DNA from: Opitutia bacterium
Lineage (GTDB): Bacteria; Verrucomicrobiota; Verrucomicrobiia; Opitutales; Opitutaceae
DNA length: 41,525 nucleotides
Assembly (NCBI GenBank): GCA_947461205.1
Contig: CANHJG010000035.1
Location: forward strand, 1-41,525
Reading direction: 5' to 3'
The notes below the pieces were generated by a model. The model saw only the letters and a list, made by a program, of their open reading frames with translations. It was not told where the DNA came from and did no database searches. The stretch's first letter is position 1, and every line of letters starts with the position of its first letter. Position numbers and translations under genes: made by a program. Shown here piece after piece: positions 16,037-27,330 of the stretch.

Positions 16037-16812
16037 GCGGTGACGGTGCTGGCCGCCACGGCGGTTTCAAGCGGGTTTTCCGCCACCGCGTCGATCAGGA
16101 TGTCGGTGAACGCCTCGTTTTGGCGGATGCGTAGTTTCGCGAGGCGGGTGAGTTCGAGCATCGCCAGGAACGTCGCCACGAGGCGGCGCAGGGTCACGCC
16201 GTCGGGAAAGAGATGCGAGAAGACGAGGTGTTTTTCGGTGCGCATCTTCAGCAGCAGCCATTCCATCTGGTCGGATACCGTCGTCTGTTCGTCGTGGATC
16301 TCGCCGACCACCAGCTTTTCCGCGAGCCGGCGGAGCACGAGGTTGAAGGAGTTCCAGAGTTCGATGCGGTCCACGCCCTTCAACGGCCGTTCGCCGTCGG
16401 CGAGTGACAGATCGGAGATGAAGCGCTCCATCAGGTTCTGGCGGGTCACGGCGAGTTCGGCGAGTTGCGCGGCGGCCTCCTTGAACTTCTTGTATTGGAG
16501 CAGCTGGTGCACGAGTTCCCAGCGGGGATCCATTTCCTCTTCGGCGAGGTTCGGGTCGACGGCGTGGAGCCCCTTGGGCAGAAGCAGGCGGCTTTTGATC
16601 TCCATCAGCGTCGCCGCCATCACGAAAAATTCGCCCGCTACGTCGAGATCGAGCTGCTGCATCGCCTTGAGCGCATCGATGTATTGCCGGGTGACCGACT
16701 CGATCGGGATGTCGTAGATATCGAGCTCATTTTTGCGGATGAGGAACAGCAACAGGTCGAGTGGGCCTTCGAAGACCTGGAGTTTGATGCGATAGTCGGA
16801 GTCGATAGCCAC
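16033..16812 (-). CDS. scpA: Segregation and condensation protein A
   Basis: Kleisin subunit of the SMC-ScpAB condensin complex acting in chromosome compaction and segregation. It has 259 residues and a GTG start at 16812. The N-terminal kleisin signature is FEGPLDLLLFLIRKNELDIYDIPI, followed by TRQYIDALKAMQQLDLDVAGEFFVMAATLMEIKSR in parts (family block LDVAGEFFVMAATLMEIKSR, then LLLP). The C-terminal winged-helix region (LVATFLAMLELTRLAKLRI) binds the SMC head. No scpB lies next to it, unlike in many Firmicutes. It overlaps the 83-aa gene by GTGA. Confidence 0.95.
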   Translation of the reverse strand: MAIDSDYRIKLQVFEGPLDLLLFLIRKNELDIYDIPIESVTRQYIDALKAMQQLDLDVAGEFFVMAATLMEIKSRLLLPKGLHAVDPNLAEEEMDPRWELVHQLLQYKKFKEAAAQLAELAVTRQNLMERFISDLSLADGERPLKGVDRIELWNSFNLVLRRLAEKLVVGEIHDEQTTVSDQMEWLLLKMRTEKHLVFSHLFPDGVTLRRLVATFLAMLELTRLAKLRIRQNEAFTDILIDAVAENPLETAVAASTVTA

Positions 16813-16878
16813 GGTCGGGGGATGGTTGGGGCGCGACGGGGAGCGGCAAGGGCAAAAGCAGCCCGGCCGCGCCGATCG

Positions 16879-19230
16879 CTACGGCTGGCGGGTGCGCGCC
16901 GGCAGCGCCGGGCCCCCGGCGTGATGTCGCCAGAACCAGCGGGCCATCGCGGGCAGGAGAATGATCGCGGCGACCATGTTCACGAGAAACATAAAGGTCA
17001 GGAGCAGGCCCATGTCCGCTTGAAATTTCAGATCGGAGAACAGCCAGGTGCTCACGCCGATGGCGAGGGTCAGGCCGGTGAAGACCACGGCGGTGCCCGT
17101 GTCCTTGAACGCCTCAAACATGGCATCTTCGAAATACTCGCCGTCTTTCAGTCCGGACAGCAGCCGCGCGAAAAGATAAATGCCATAATCCACCCCGATG
17201 CCGACGCCGAGCGCGACGACGGGCAGGGTCGAGGTTTTCAGGCCGATGCCGAACCACACCATGAGCACGTAGGCGAGGTAGCTCACGATCGCGAGCGGCA
17301 CGACGATGCACAGCGTGGCGCGCAGGGAGCGGAACGTGAGCAGACACAGCGCGATCACAGCGCCGAAGACCCAGTGCAGGATCGGTCGCTCCGCCGCGGC
17401 GACCACTTCGTTCGTCGCGGCCATCACGCCGGCGTTGCCGCTGGCGAGGAGAAATTGCGCCTTGGCCGAAGGATGGGCCGCGGCGAACGCCTGCACGGCA
17501 TCGGTCACGGCGCGCAGCGTCTCGGCCCGGTGATCGTTGAGGAAAATCATGATCGGCATCACGCTCGCGTCGCGGTTGAGCAGGCCGGTGGCGGTCTCGA
17601 TGGGGGAAACCGCCTGGGCGAGCGCCTGCGTGTTGCGCGGGAGAACCCGCCATTTGAGCGAGCCTTCGCTGTAGCCGGCATTGACGATTTTGGCCATCGC
17701 CGGGAGCGAGATGACGGACTGCACGCCGGGGAGACGCCGGATGTGGCCCTCGAACCCGTCCATCAGCGCGACGACATCGTAGTCGACGGAGCCGTTGGGG
17801 ACGGTTGCAACGATGACCGAGAGGATGTCGACCCCGATGGAAAACTTTTCGGTGATGACACGGGAGTCGACGTTGTAGCGGGAATTTTGGCGCAGCTCGG
17901 GCACCCCGGCCTGGGTGTCGCCGATGCGGATTTCGCCAGCCTTGCGCTCGGCCCAGACCCCGAGGGCGAGGCAGAGGACGATGATCATCATCGAGGGCAG
18001 CGGCTTCATCCCCTTCGCGAGGCGCGCCCAAAAGACGTCGGTCGTGGCGCGGCGGTCGGCGACCCATTGGGCGTAGGTGGGCGGGAGACGGAGGTAGGAG
18101 AGAAGGATCGGGAGCAGGAAGAAATTCGTGATGATGATCACCGCGACGCCCAGGCTGGCGGTGATCGCGAGCTCGTGGATGGTCGGGATTTTGATCACCA
18201 TCATCGTGATGAAGCCGACCGTATCGGTCATCAGGGCGACGACGCCGGGGACGATGAGCCGCATGAAGGCAAGGCGCGCGGCCGTGGGACCGTCGTGGCC
18301 GGCGAACACCTCGTTGCGGAAGGTGCAGATTTTCTGGACGCCGTGGCTCACGCCGATGGCGAACACGAGAAAGGGCACCAGAATGGAAAACGGATCGATG
18401 CCGTAGCCGAGTGCGGTCAGGCCGCCGAGTTGCCAGACGACCGCGACGAGCGAGCAGAGGATGGGGGCCGCCGCGAGTTTCCAGCGGCCGGCGTATTTCC
18501 AGACAAACAGGGCGGTGATGACGATGGAAATGCCGAAGAGGATCAGCACCCCGCGCGCGCCGTCGCTGATGTCGCCGATGACTTTGGCGAACCCGATGAT
18601 GCGGACCTGAATCGCGCCGCCGGTCTCGTTTTCGATCCGTTGGCGGATGGTCTCAAGCCCGGCGGCGACCCGGATGTAGTCGATTTTTTCGCCCGTACGC
18701 GGATCGATCTCGAGGAGCTGGGCGCTGACGATCGCGCCGGTGAAGTCGTTGGCGACGAGTTGGCCGAGCTTCCCGGACTTCAGGATGTTTTCGCGGACTT
18801 TGGTGAAGTTCGCCGGGGTGGGCGAGAAATCGGCCGGGATTACGTTCCCGCCCGCGAAACCGTCCTCGATCACCTCGATATAGCGGACGTTGGGCGTGAA
18901 CAGCGACTGGACCTGCGCCCGGTCGACCGCTGGGAGAAACATGACCTCGTCGGTCGTCCGCTTTAGTTCCGTGAAAAACTTTTCGGTAAAGATGTCGCCG
19001 TCCTTCGTCATCAGCGCAACCAGCACGCGGTTCGCCCCGCCGAACTCGCTCTGGTATTTCGTAAACGTACGGATGTAGGGGTGGTCGAGCGGCAGGGACT
19101 TGTTGAAGCTCGCGTCGACCCGTAACTGCGCCGCAAACACGGCCATGACGACGGTCAGCGCCGCGAAGCCCACCACGAGCGGCGTGCGGTAGCGGAAGAT
19201 CCAGGCGGCGAATTTTTCGAGACGAGACAT
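16879..19230 (-). CDS. MMPL/RND-superfamily transporter
   Basis: 783-residue inner-membrane transporter of the HpnN/MmpL-like RND group. It has the duplicated RND plan: a first TM (about 14-35), a large periplasmic loop (36-225), a TM cluster (227-385), a further TM (about 412-428), a second periplasmic loop (430-615) and a TM cluster (618-768). RND signatures are visible as VSHGVQK, LMTDTVGF (about 333-340) and GVGIGVDYGIYLFARLL (about 675-691). It lacks the TolC-partner architecture of tripartite drug pumps, and no MFP gene is near. Last in a minus-strand set with DUF1302, DUF1329 and the YCF48-like gene (gap of 32 nt). The cargo is probably lipid or another hydrophobic compound. Confidence 0.95.
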   Translation of the reverse strand: MSRLEKFAAWIFRYRTPLVVGFAALTVVMAVFAAQLRVDASFNKSLPLDHPYIRTFTKYQSEFGGANRVLVALMTKDGDIFTEKFFTELKRTTDEVMFLPAVDRAQVQSLFTPNVRYIEVIEDGFAGGNVIPADFSPTPANFTKVRENILKSGKLGQLVANDFTGAIVSAQLLEIDPRTGEKIDYIRVAAGLETIRQRIENETGGAIQVRIIGFAKVIGDISDGARGVLILFGISIVITALFVWKYAGRWKLAAAPILCSLVAVVWQLGGLTALGYGIDPFSILVPFLVFAIGVSHGVQKICTFRNEVFAGHDGPTAARLAFMRLIVPGVVALMTDTVGFITMMVIKIPTIHELAITASLGVAVIIITNFFLLPILLSYLRLPPTYAQWVADRRATTDVFWARLAKGMKPLPSMMIIVLCLALGVWAERKAGEIRIGDTQAGVPELRQNSRYNVDSRVITEKFSIGVDILSVIVATVPNGSVDYDVVALMDGFEGHIRRLPGVQSVISLPAMAKIVNAGYSEGSLKWRVLPRNTQALAQAVSPIETATGLLNRDASVMPIMIFLNDHRAETLRAVTDAVQAFAAAHPSAKAQFLLASGNAGVMAATNEVVAAAERPILHWVFGAVIALCLLTFRSLRATLCIVVPLAIVSYLAYVLMVWFGIGLKTSTLPVVALGVGIGVDYGIYLFARLLSGLKDGEYFEDAMFEAFKDTGTAVVFTGLTLAIGVSTWLFSDLKFQADMGLLLTFMFLVNMVAAIILLPAMARWFWRHHAGGPALPARTRQP

Positions 19231-19262
19231 CGGTCGGCGGGCGGAAAGAAACGCGGGAGGCG

Positions 19263-20168
19263 TTACCGGGGTGGCGGCAGGAGCGTCGCCCCGGATTCCC
19301 CGAGCGCGAGAATTCGGCCATCCGGGATTTCGAGCAACTCGGCGACCGCCGTGGTCAGCGCGGTATCCCAGGCGGTAACGGTCGAGCCGTTGTCCCGGCT
19401 GAGCAGCACCGCGCGGGCGTGGCCGCCGAGAATGAGCAGGTTACTTTTCAGTTTGATCGCGGTCGCGAGCAGCACGGGTTGCGGGGTCGCGACGAGCGTC
19501 CACGTGGTCCCGTCATCCACCGAGCGGAAGACGTGGCCGCGCAGGCCGTGGGCGAGGAGGGTGTGGGCGTCGAGGGGGATGATGCCGTAGAATGAACCGG
19601 CGTAGGCGGCGGGGATGCGCCCCCAGGTCGCGCCGCTGTCGTTCGAGCGCAGGAGCGTGCCGTTTTCGCCAGCAAGATAGAGCGTGCCCGTGGGACCGCG
19701 GCTGAGCCGGTTGAAATGGTAATCCTCGTCGAGGACTTTGCGCCGGGCCCACGACTTTCCTCCGTCGGTGCTCGCCAGGCAGAGACCGTAGGCCCCGACC
19801 GCGATGATGTGTTGGGCATCGAGGGCGAGCACGTCGAGGAAGGAGTCGGCCAGGCTTTCGCCCTGCCACTGTTTCTGCCAGGTCCGTCCCGCATCGGAAG
19901 TCGCCAGGATCAGGGCGTCGTGCCCGACGGCCCAACCGTGCGTGGCGTCCGGGGCAAAGGTCACGCCGGTGAGGGTAGCCGTTTCGCGGGACACCCCGGC
20001 CTGCCACGTCAGGGCGTTGTCCGCGGAGCGAAAAATGGCCCCGCGCTCGCCGACGACGACGATCGTGCTCCCGGCCACGGTGCCGTCAAGGAGCAGCACC
20101 CGCGGGGCGGAATCGGCGGCCGGGGAGGCGACCGCCAGCAGGAGGGAAAAAAAGGCGAGACGGATCAT
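19263..20168 (-). CDS. YCF48-like secreted beta-propeller protein
   Basis: 301-residue exported protein, start ATG 20168, with signal peptide MIRLAFFSLLLAVASPAADSA. The body is a set of about six BNR/Asp-box-like repeats of the photosystem II assembly factor Ycf48/Hcf136 type, for example VVVGERGAIFRSADNALTW, GWAVGHDALILATSDAGRTW, IIAVGAYGLCLASTDGGKSW, LYLAGENGTLLRSNDSGATW and LLAHGLRGHVFRSVDDGTTW. The ORF is open further upstream, but only this start gives a signal peptide. In bacteria without photosystem II, such proteins are commonly found beside MMPL transporters. It precedes the transporter gene by 32 nt and is probably a periplasmic assembly or substrate-handling factor. Confidence 0.92.
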   Translation of the reverse strand: MIRLAFFSLLLAVASPAADSAPRVLLLDGTVAGSTIVVVGERGAIFRSADNALTWQAGVSRETATLTGVTFAPDATHGWAVGHDALILATSDAGRTWQKQWQGESLADSFLDVLALDAQHIIAVGAYGLCLASTDGGKSWARRKVLDEDYHFNRLSRGPTGTLYLAGENGTLLRSNDSGATWGRIPAAYAGSFYGIIPLDAHTLLAHGLRGHVFRSVDDGTTWTLVATPQPVLLATAIKLKSNLLILGGHARAVLLSRDNGSTVTAWDTALTTAVAELLEIPDGRILALGESGATLLPPPR

Positions 20169-20244
20169 GCGGCGGGGCGCCCGGTGCCCCTGCGCGAGCG
20201 GGGGCATCGGGCGCGAACGCTGCGCGCGAGCGCAGGGCCCGTGC

Positions 20245-21615
20245 TTACCGCACGCCATCGCGCCGGAGCGAATCGGGCGTATAATCCGACGGGCTGCGCT
20301 TCAACGTGAAATCATACATTTTGTTTTCGTTATCGAGGCCGACGGCCAGGTACCGTCCGTTTTGCAGGTCGACGTGGACTTCGAGGGTGCTCCAGAACGT
20401 CTGCGCGTCATAGTAGTTGATACAATGCGCCTCGGACACCCGCCACAGGGCGCCGCGTCCGTCGTATTGGTCGGCGGAGAGAATCTGCCAGCTGTCTTCG
20501 TCGATATAGAACGTCCGGCGCGCGTAGAGGTGGGAGGTGCCGGGCTTGACCGTGGCGTCGACCACCCAGACGCGGTGCAGTTCGTAGCGGGCGAGCGCCT
20601 GGTTGATGTGACCGGGCTTGAGGATCTCACTGACCTTCACTTTGTCGCTGTGCAGCTTGTAGGAATTATAGGGGACGAGGATTTCCTTTTTGCCGACGAG
20701 CTTCCAGTCGTAGCGGTCGGGCGCGCCGTTGAACATGTCGAACTGGTCGCTGGTACGCTGGCCGTCGGCGACGGTGCCGGGGTTGTCGTAGGCGACGTTG
20801 GGTGCGCGCGTGACGCGGCGGCGGCCGGCGTTGTAGACCCACGCGCGGCGCGGCTCCCTGATCTGGTCCATCGTCTCTTGGGCCAGAAGGATAGTGCCGG
20901 CGTGACGGGCCGGGGCGACCACCGCCTGTTTGAAGAAGATGAGCGTGTTGTCCTTTTCCAATTCGGCAGTGGTGATGTCGGCGCGCGTGTAATTGAACAG
21001 GAACTCATCCTCGAACTTCACGAGCTGGTAACCGCCGCCGCGCTCGACGGCCGCCTGGTCGATGTGGCGCGACGCGGCCACGCCGCGGTAACGCGTGAGA
21101 TGATTCCACAGCACTTCGAGACCGTTGGCCGGAATCGGAAACGGCACGCCGACGGTGGCGCCGGCGATCCCGTTGCCGCCAGTACCGAGCTGAGCGGACG
21201 TGGCGTTTTGGCGGATGGCATCGTAAACGCGCTGGGGATTGGAGGCGCTGCGGCGGGAGGGATAGACGATCAGCGTGTAGTCAGGGTAAGCCTTGAGGAG
21301 GGCCAGCGTGCCGGGCGTGAGCTTGGCCTCGTGCTGGGCGGCGTTGGCGGGGGTGATCGTATAGAGCGGTTGGTCAGCGGCGAACGGATCAGGATGGTGA
21401 TCACCGGCTTTGTAGCCGGCCGGCGGCGTCAGGATGCCGCCGTTCCACGCGGGGATTGAACCGTCGGCATTGGCTGCAGCTTCGGCCCCAACGGGCGTAA
21501 GGTCTTTACCGAGACGGGCGGCGGTGGCTGCGGGAACGGCGGCGTGGGCCGTGCCGAAAGCAGCACAACACAACACGCCGGTGACAGGGGACAGGAGCCG
21601 GAGGAGATAGTTCAT
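20245..21615 (-). CDS. DUF1329-family periplasmic protein
   Basis: 456-residue protein with a signal peptide (MNYLLRLLSPVTGVLCCAAF, cleavage near THA/AVP). Matches the DUF1329 family by length and characteristic blocks: LGKDLTPVGAEAAANADGSI-type N-terminus followed by PAWNGG, PDPFAADQPLYTITPANA, PSRRSASNP, GAPDRYDWKLVGKKEI, VPYNSYKLH, ARYELHRVWVVDATV, RRTFYIDEDSWQI and the closing LKRSPSDYTPDSLRR. DUF1329 proteins are thought to share a LolA/LolB-like lipid-binding fold. The ATG at 21615 is preferred to the TTG two codons earlier. It sits 80 nt after DUF1302, its usual partner, and a role as a periplasmic carrier is inferred. Confidence 0.95.
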   Translation of the reverse strand: MNYLLRLLSPVTGVLCCAAFGTAHAAVPAATAARLGKDLTPVGAEAAANADGSIPAWNGGILTPPAGYKAGDHHPDPFAADQPLYTITPANAAQHEAKLTPGTLALLKAYPDYTLIVYPSRRSASNPQRVYDAIRQNATSAQLGTGGNGIAGATVGVPFPIPANGLEVLWNHLTRYRGVAASRHIDQAAVERGGGYQLVKFEDEFLFNYTRADITTAELEKDNTLIFFKQAVVAPARHAGTILLAQETMDQIREPRRAWVYNAGRRRVTRAPNVAYDNPGTVADGQRTSDQFDMFNGAPDRYDWKLVGKKEILVPYNSYKLHSDKVKVSEILKPGHINQALARYELHRVWVVDATVKPGTSHLYARRTFYIDEDSWQILSADQYDGRGALWRVSEAHCINYYDAQTFWSTLEVHVDLQNGRYLAVGLDNENKMYDFTLKRSPSDYTPDSLRRDGVR

Positions 21616-21695
21616 GGCCAAGGAGAGAGTGACAGGGCGAGGGAAAGCGCGACGGGAGCGCGGCGGCGCCTGCAGGACAGACGCCGCCGCACGAA

Positions 21696-23666
21696 TCAGA
21701 AGGAGTATTTGACGGTGGTCGCGAAATAATCGCGGTCGTTGAGGAGGTTGTAGCGGCCTGCGCCGTAGAAGTTCACGTACCGAAACTCGACGGACCAGGC
21801 GTTGCGGTAAGTAAACTCGACCGAGAGGTTCACGCTCTTGCGATGCTGGACGTAGTTGCCGAGGGGCAGCGGGGTGTTGCCGCGCACGTCGTGGGTGAAG
21901 GCGAGCGTGGGCTGCATGTTCACGTTCGGAAACACGTTGTTGTAGTCCAGGCGACCGAGCACCTGGTAGCCCCAGGAGAACGTGTCGGCAAAGGTGCCGA
22001 GGGGCGTCGACGGAATGGTTGGGAAAGGCGTCGCGAGCATCGCGGCGGCGCTGCCGCTCGTGAAGGTGCCGGAGCCGTCGTAGCGGAGTGTGTCCTTACC
22101 GGGCAGATTGGCCCAGACGCCGCCCACTTCACCAAGGAGGGTGAACTGCTGCGAGCCGAGCGTGGGGCCGAAAACCTTGGTGACCGTGCTCTGGGCCGTC
22201 ACGACGTTGTGGCGGCGGTAGCCGGGGATTTCGCGGTTGAGTTGACCGAGAAAATTGCCGATCTGGTTGCTCGTGCCGAACGCGGAACCGGCCGAGTTGG
22301 TGAGCGAGGAGAGCGTAGCGAAGAGCAGTTCGACATCGTCGACTTGGAGCGGAACGTCCTTCTTCAGGGAAATTTCACCTTGGAGTGAAATGCCCGTCTT
22401 GCCGAGGGCCGTGTTGAAGCTCAGGCCATAGAGGTTGAGGCCCTCGGGATATTCGGCGAAGTAGCGGCCGGTGGCGGCGGCCGAGAGCAGGGCGATGGAG
22501 CGGGCGCCGGCCACCGCCGCTTGCACGGTGGGGGACTGGATGGTGGCGGCTTCGACCGGTGTGAGCGTGGCGGGGGCCAGCGTGGCTTTCACCAACAGCT
22601 GGAAGATTCCGGCGGCTTGCGCGGGCGCGACTGCGGCGGGCACGCCGCCGCGGAGGAAGGCGAGCGTGAGCGGACCGGTGAGGTCGGTGTTGATCGGCGA
22701 CGTCGGCGTGAGCGCGCTGAGGAGCGGCGAGCGGCTGTTGTAGCGGGCGTAGTAGAATCCGAATTCGGTATTGTTCAGGCCGGGCGCGAGCACGCGGGTG
22801 GCGACGCCGTATTGGTTGAAGTTGGATCCTTCGCGGTCCTTGGCGCGCGGGATGGCGCCCAGCGTGCCGGAATCGGCCAACGTGCCGAAGCCGAGGAGCA
22901 CCTGACTCCCGCCCCGGGTCGCAAAATCATTCGTTGAGAAATACGTGCCGGCGGGCTCGAGCTCGTTGCGGCGGAACTCGAGGAGCCAAAACGGTTCGAT
23001 GGTCACGGTGGGGGTGACGCCGATGGAGGCCTTGACCAGATTGACCGGGAGGAGGGCCTCTTTGAGCTCGGCCCCGGGGGTGCGCAGCTTCGAGAGATCG
23101 GCCGAATTCACGACGTTGACGCCATTCGGGATAAACGTGCTCTCGCCGAGGCTCAGCACTTGGCGCCCGATGCGCACGTCCATCGGCAAGCCGCCGCCGA
23201 CGGTGAATTTCGCCCGCGCATACATGTCAAGAAACTCGGCCCCGCGGACCACGCGGTCCTTCGCCTGATCGGACAGTTTCGTGCGGAGCGTGTCGTCGCT
23301 CTTCAGATCGGTAAACCAGTAGCCGCGGACGAGGGCGCCGAAGTTGCCGTACTTTACCTCGAGATCATGCGAGCCCTTGAACAGCTCTGAGACCCAGCCC
23401 TTGCCGTAATTCAAATTGCCGTCGTCGGTGTTGACCGAATTCAGGAGGCCGGGGACGGCGCCAAAGGTATTGGTCGTGCCGTAATTCGCACTCTTCGGTT
23501 CTCCGAGGCGGTAGAGCGCGCCGAACGAAAGGGTCGAATCGAAGCTGCCGGTGAGGCCGCCGTTGGCGAACTGGATCGCGTTCGCCGCCGGGGCGAGGAG
23601 CGCGAGCCCGAGGCCGGCAGCGAGCGCAAGGGGCGCTACGAAGGAGGAGGGGGCATGGTTTTTCAT
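21696..23666 (-). CDS. DUF1302-family outer-membrane beta-barrel protein
   Basis: 656-residue protein with a signal peptide (about residues 1-30, ending PAANA before IQFANGG). Matches DUF1302: the opening FANGGLTGSFDSTLSFGALYR, the RGAEFLDMYARAKF and RIGRQVLSLGESTFIPNG blocks, the EYPEGLNLYGLSFNT block, and a C-terminal strand ending VKYSF with terminal Phe, as needed by the BAM complex. Alternating strands throughout support a barrel. An Ala-rich, non-barrel segment (about residues 325-395) lies between strands. First gene of the four-gene minus-strand set and divergent from uvrA across 226 bp. Predicted to let hydrophobic compounds cross the outer membrane. Confidence 0.95.
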   Translation of the reverse strand: MKNHAPSSFVAPLALAAGLGLALLAPAANAIQFANGGLTGSFDSTLSFGALYRLGEPKSANYGTTNTFGAVPGLLNSVNTDDGNLNYGKGWVSELFKGSHDLEVKYGNFGALVRGYWFTDLKSDDTLRTKLSDQAKDRVVRGAEFLDMYARAKFTVGGGLPMDVRIGRQVLSLGESTFIPNGVNVVNSADLSKLRTPGAELKEALLPVNLVKASIGVTPTVTIEPFWLLEFRRNELEPAGTYFSTNDFATRGGSQVLLGFGTLADSGTLGAIPRAKDREGSNFNQYGVATRVLAPGLNNTEFGFYYARYNSRSPLLSALTPTSPINTDLTGPLTLAFLRGGVPAAVAPAQAAGIFQLLVKATLAPATLTPVEAATIQSPTVQAAVAGARSIALLSAAATGRYFAEYPEGLNLYGLSFNTALGKTGISLQGEISLKKDVPLQVDDVELLFATLSSLTNSAGSAFGTSNQIGNFLGQLNREIPGYRRHNVVTAQSTVTKVFGPTLGSQQFTLLGEVGGVWANLPGKDTLRYDGSGTFTSGSAAAMLATPFPTIPSTPLGTFADTFSWGYQVLGRLDYNNVFPNVNMQPTLAFTHDVRGNTPLPLGNYVQHRKSVNLSVEFTYRNAWSVEFRYVNFYGAGRYNLLNDRDYFATTVKYSF

Positions 23667-23681
23667 AGGAGGGGATTCAAC

Positions 23682-23855
23682 GTGAACGGCCGCGCGAGAA
23701 CGTTGGCGGCAGGGAGGGAAGATGAGGTGGCGGATAACAAGCAGACGGGCCGGTCAACGAAACGGGGCGGGGGTGCGTGGGGCAAGAAGGAATATGGCGC
23801 GAATTTTGGCCGCGATTCGGCGCGCCGCGGACGGAAAAGCCCATTCGTGCTTTGA
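23682..23855 (+). CDS. Possible 57-aa basic small protein upstream of uvrA
   Basis: Weakly supported. AGGAGG (23667-23672) lies 9 nt upstream of a GTG at 23682 that opens 57 codons of a basic, Gly/Arg-rich peptide (begins [13 protein letters not shown], ends GRKSPFVL), stopping 37 nt before the uvrA start. Perfect Shine-Dalgarno sites are rare in this window, which is why it is listed. No family is recognised and it may be chance in the divergent promoter region between the DUF1302 gene and uvrA. Confidence 0.2.
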   Translation: MNGRARTLAAGREDEVADNKQTGRSTKRGGGAWGKKEYGANFGRDSARRGRKSPFVL

Positions 23856-23892
23856 CGCCCCGCGCAATTCCGCAAGGTTGCGCGTCCGATCC

Positions 23893-26751
<2,859 letters not shown>

Positions 26752-26880
26752 GGGCCCCCTGCCGGTCTTCGGTCGAGCCGCTGAAACGGCCTGCGTTCGC
26801 GCCGGGAGCGGCGTAGTCTCCGCACGTAAACGATCTGTCAAAGCCGGTCGAGCGGCTTGGCGTCGCATCGGCGATCTTAC

Positions 26881-26885
26881 AAGGA
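26881..26885 (+). promoter_or_regulatory. Ribosome binding site of the response regulator gene
   Basis: AAGGA stands 7 nt ahead of the ATG at 26893. It decides that start over an in-frame TTG at 26857, which has no such site. Confidence 0.55.
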
Positions 26886-26892
26886 TTCGGGC

Positions 26893-27330
26893 ATGAACAG
26901 CCCGTCCACGGATCCGCTTCCGGTCATGCCTGCCGTGCTCCTGCTCGAAGACAATGCGCCGTACCGGGCCCTGCTCACCGAAATGCTCACGCTCGCCGGA
27001 TTCGACGTGTCCGCGGCGCCCGACGGACGGCGGGTGGCGGAAGTCCTCGCCGAAAAACGGATCGATCTCGTCATCACCGATGTGGTGATGCCGGAGCGAG
27101 ACGGTATCGAGACACTGACCGCGTTGCACTACAGCCACCCGCGGCTGCCGCTGCTTGTGATATCCGGCGACCTGCCCCTCAACATGCACCTTTACCTGAC
27201 CATCGCGGAAAAACTCGGCGCCGCCCGGGTTTTGGCGAAGCCATTCAAGATGGAGGCGCTCGTGGCCGCCGCCCGCGAGGCAATCGCCGCGAGCAATCCC
27301 GCCGCCGCGCCGGCCGCGGGGGATCCCTGA
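26893..27330 (+). CDS. Single-domain response regulator (CheY-like receiver)
   Basis: 145-residue receiver domain without an output domain. The acidic pocket is E20/D21 (LLLEDNAPYR), the phospho-acceptor is D63 (VITDVVMPERDG), the switch Ser is S91 (LVISGD) and the conserved Lys is K116 (VLAKPFKMEAL). The C-terminal tail is Ala/Pro-rich. Such stand-alone receivers work in phosphorelays or by protein binding. No histidine kinase is encoded nearby, so the partner is elsewhere. It lies 141 nt after uvrA on the same strand but is probably transcribed on its own. Confidence 0.93.
   Translation: MNSPSTDPLPVMPAVLLLEDNAPYRALLTEMLTLAGFDVSAAPDGRRVAEVLAEKRIDLVITDVVMPERDGIETLTALHYSHPRLPLLVISGDLPLNMHLYLTIAEKLGAARVLAKPFKMEALVAAAREAIAASNPAAAPAAGDP

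Noticed and set aside
16465-18966. An 833-codon open frame on the plus strand opposite the RND transporter
   Set aside because: Its translation is an Asp/Glu/His/Arg/Gly-rich composition without structure, typical of antisense frames of GC-rich genes.
26841-26858. AAGCCG/CGGCTT hairpin between uvrA and the response regulator gene
   Set aside because: Only 6 bp, no T-tract, and such short GC hairpins are expected by chance in this composition.
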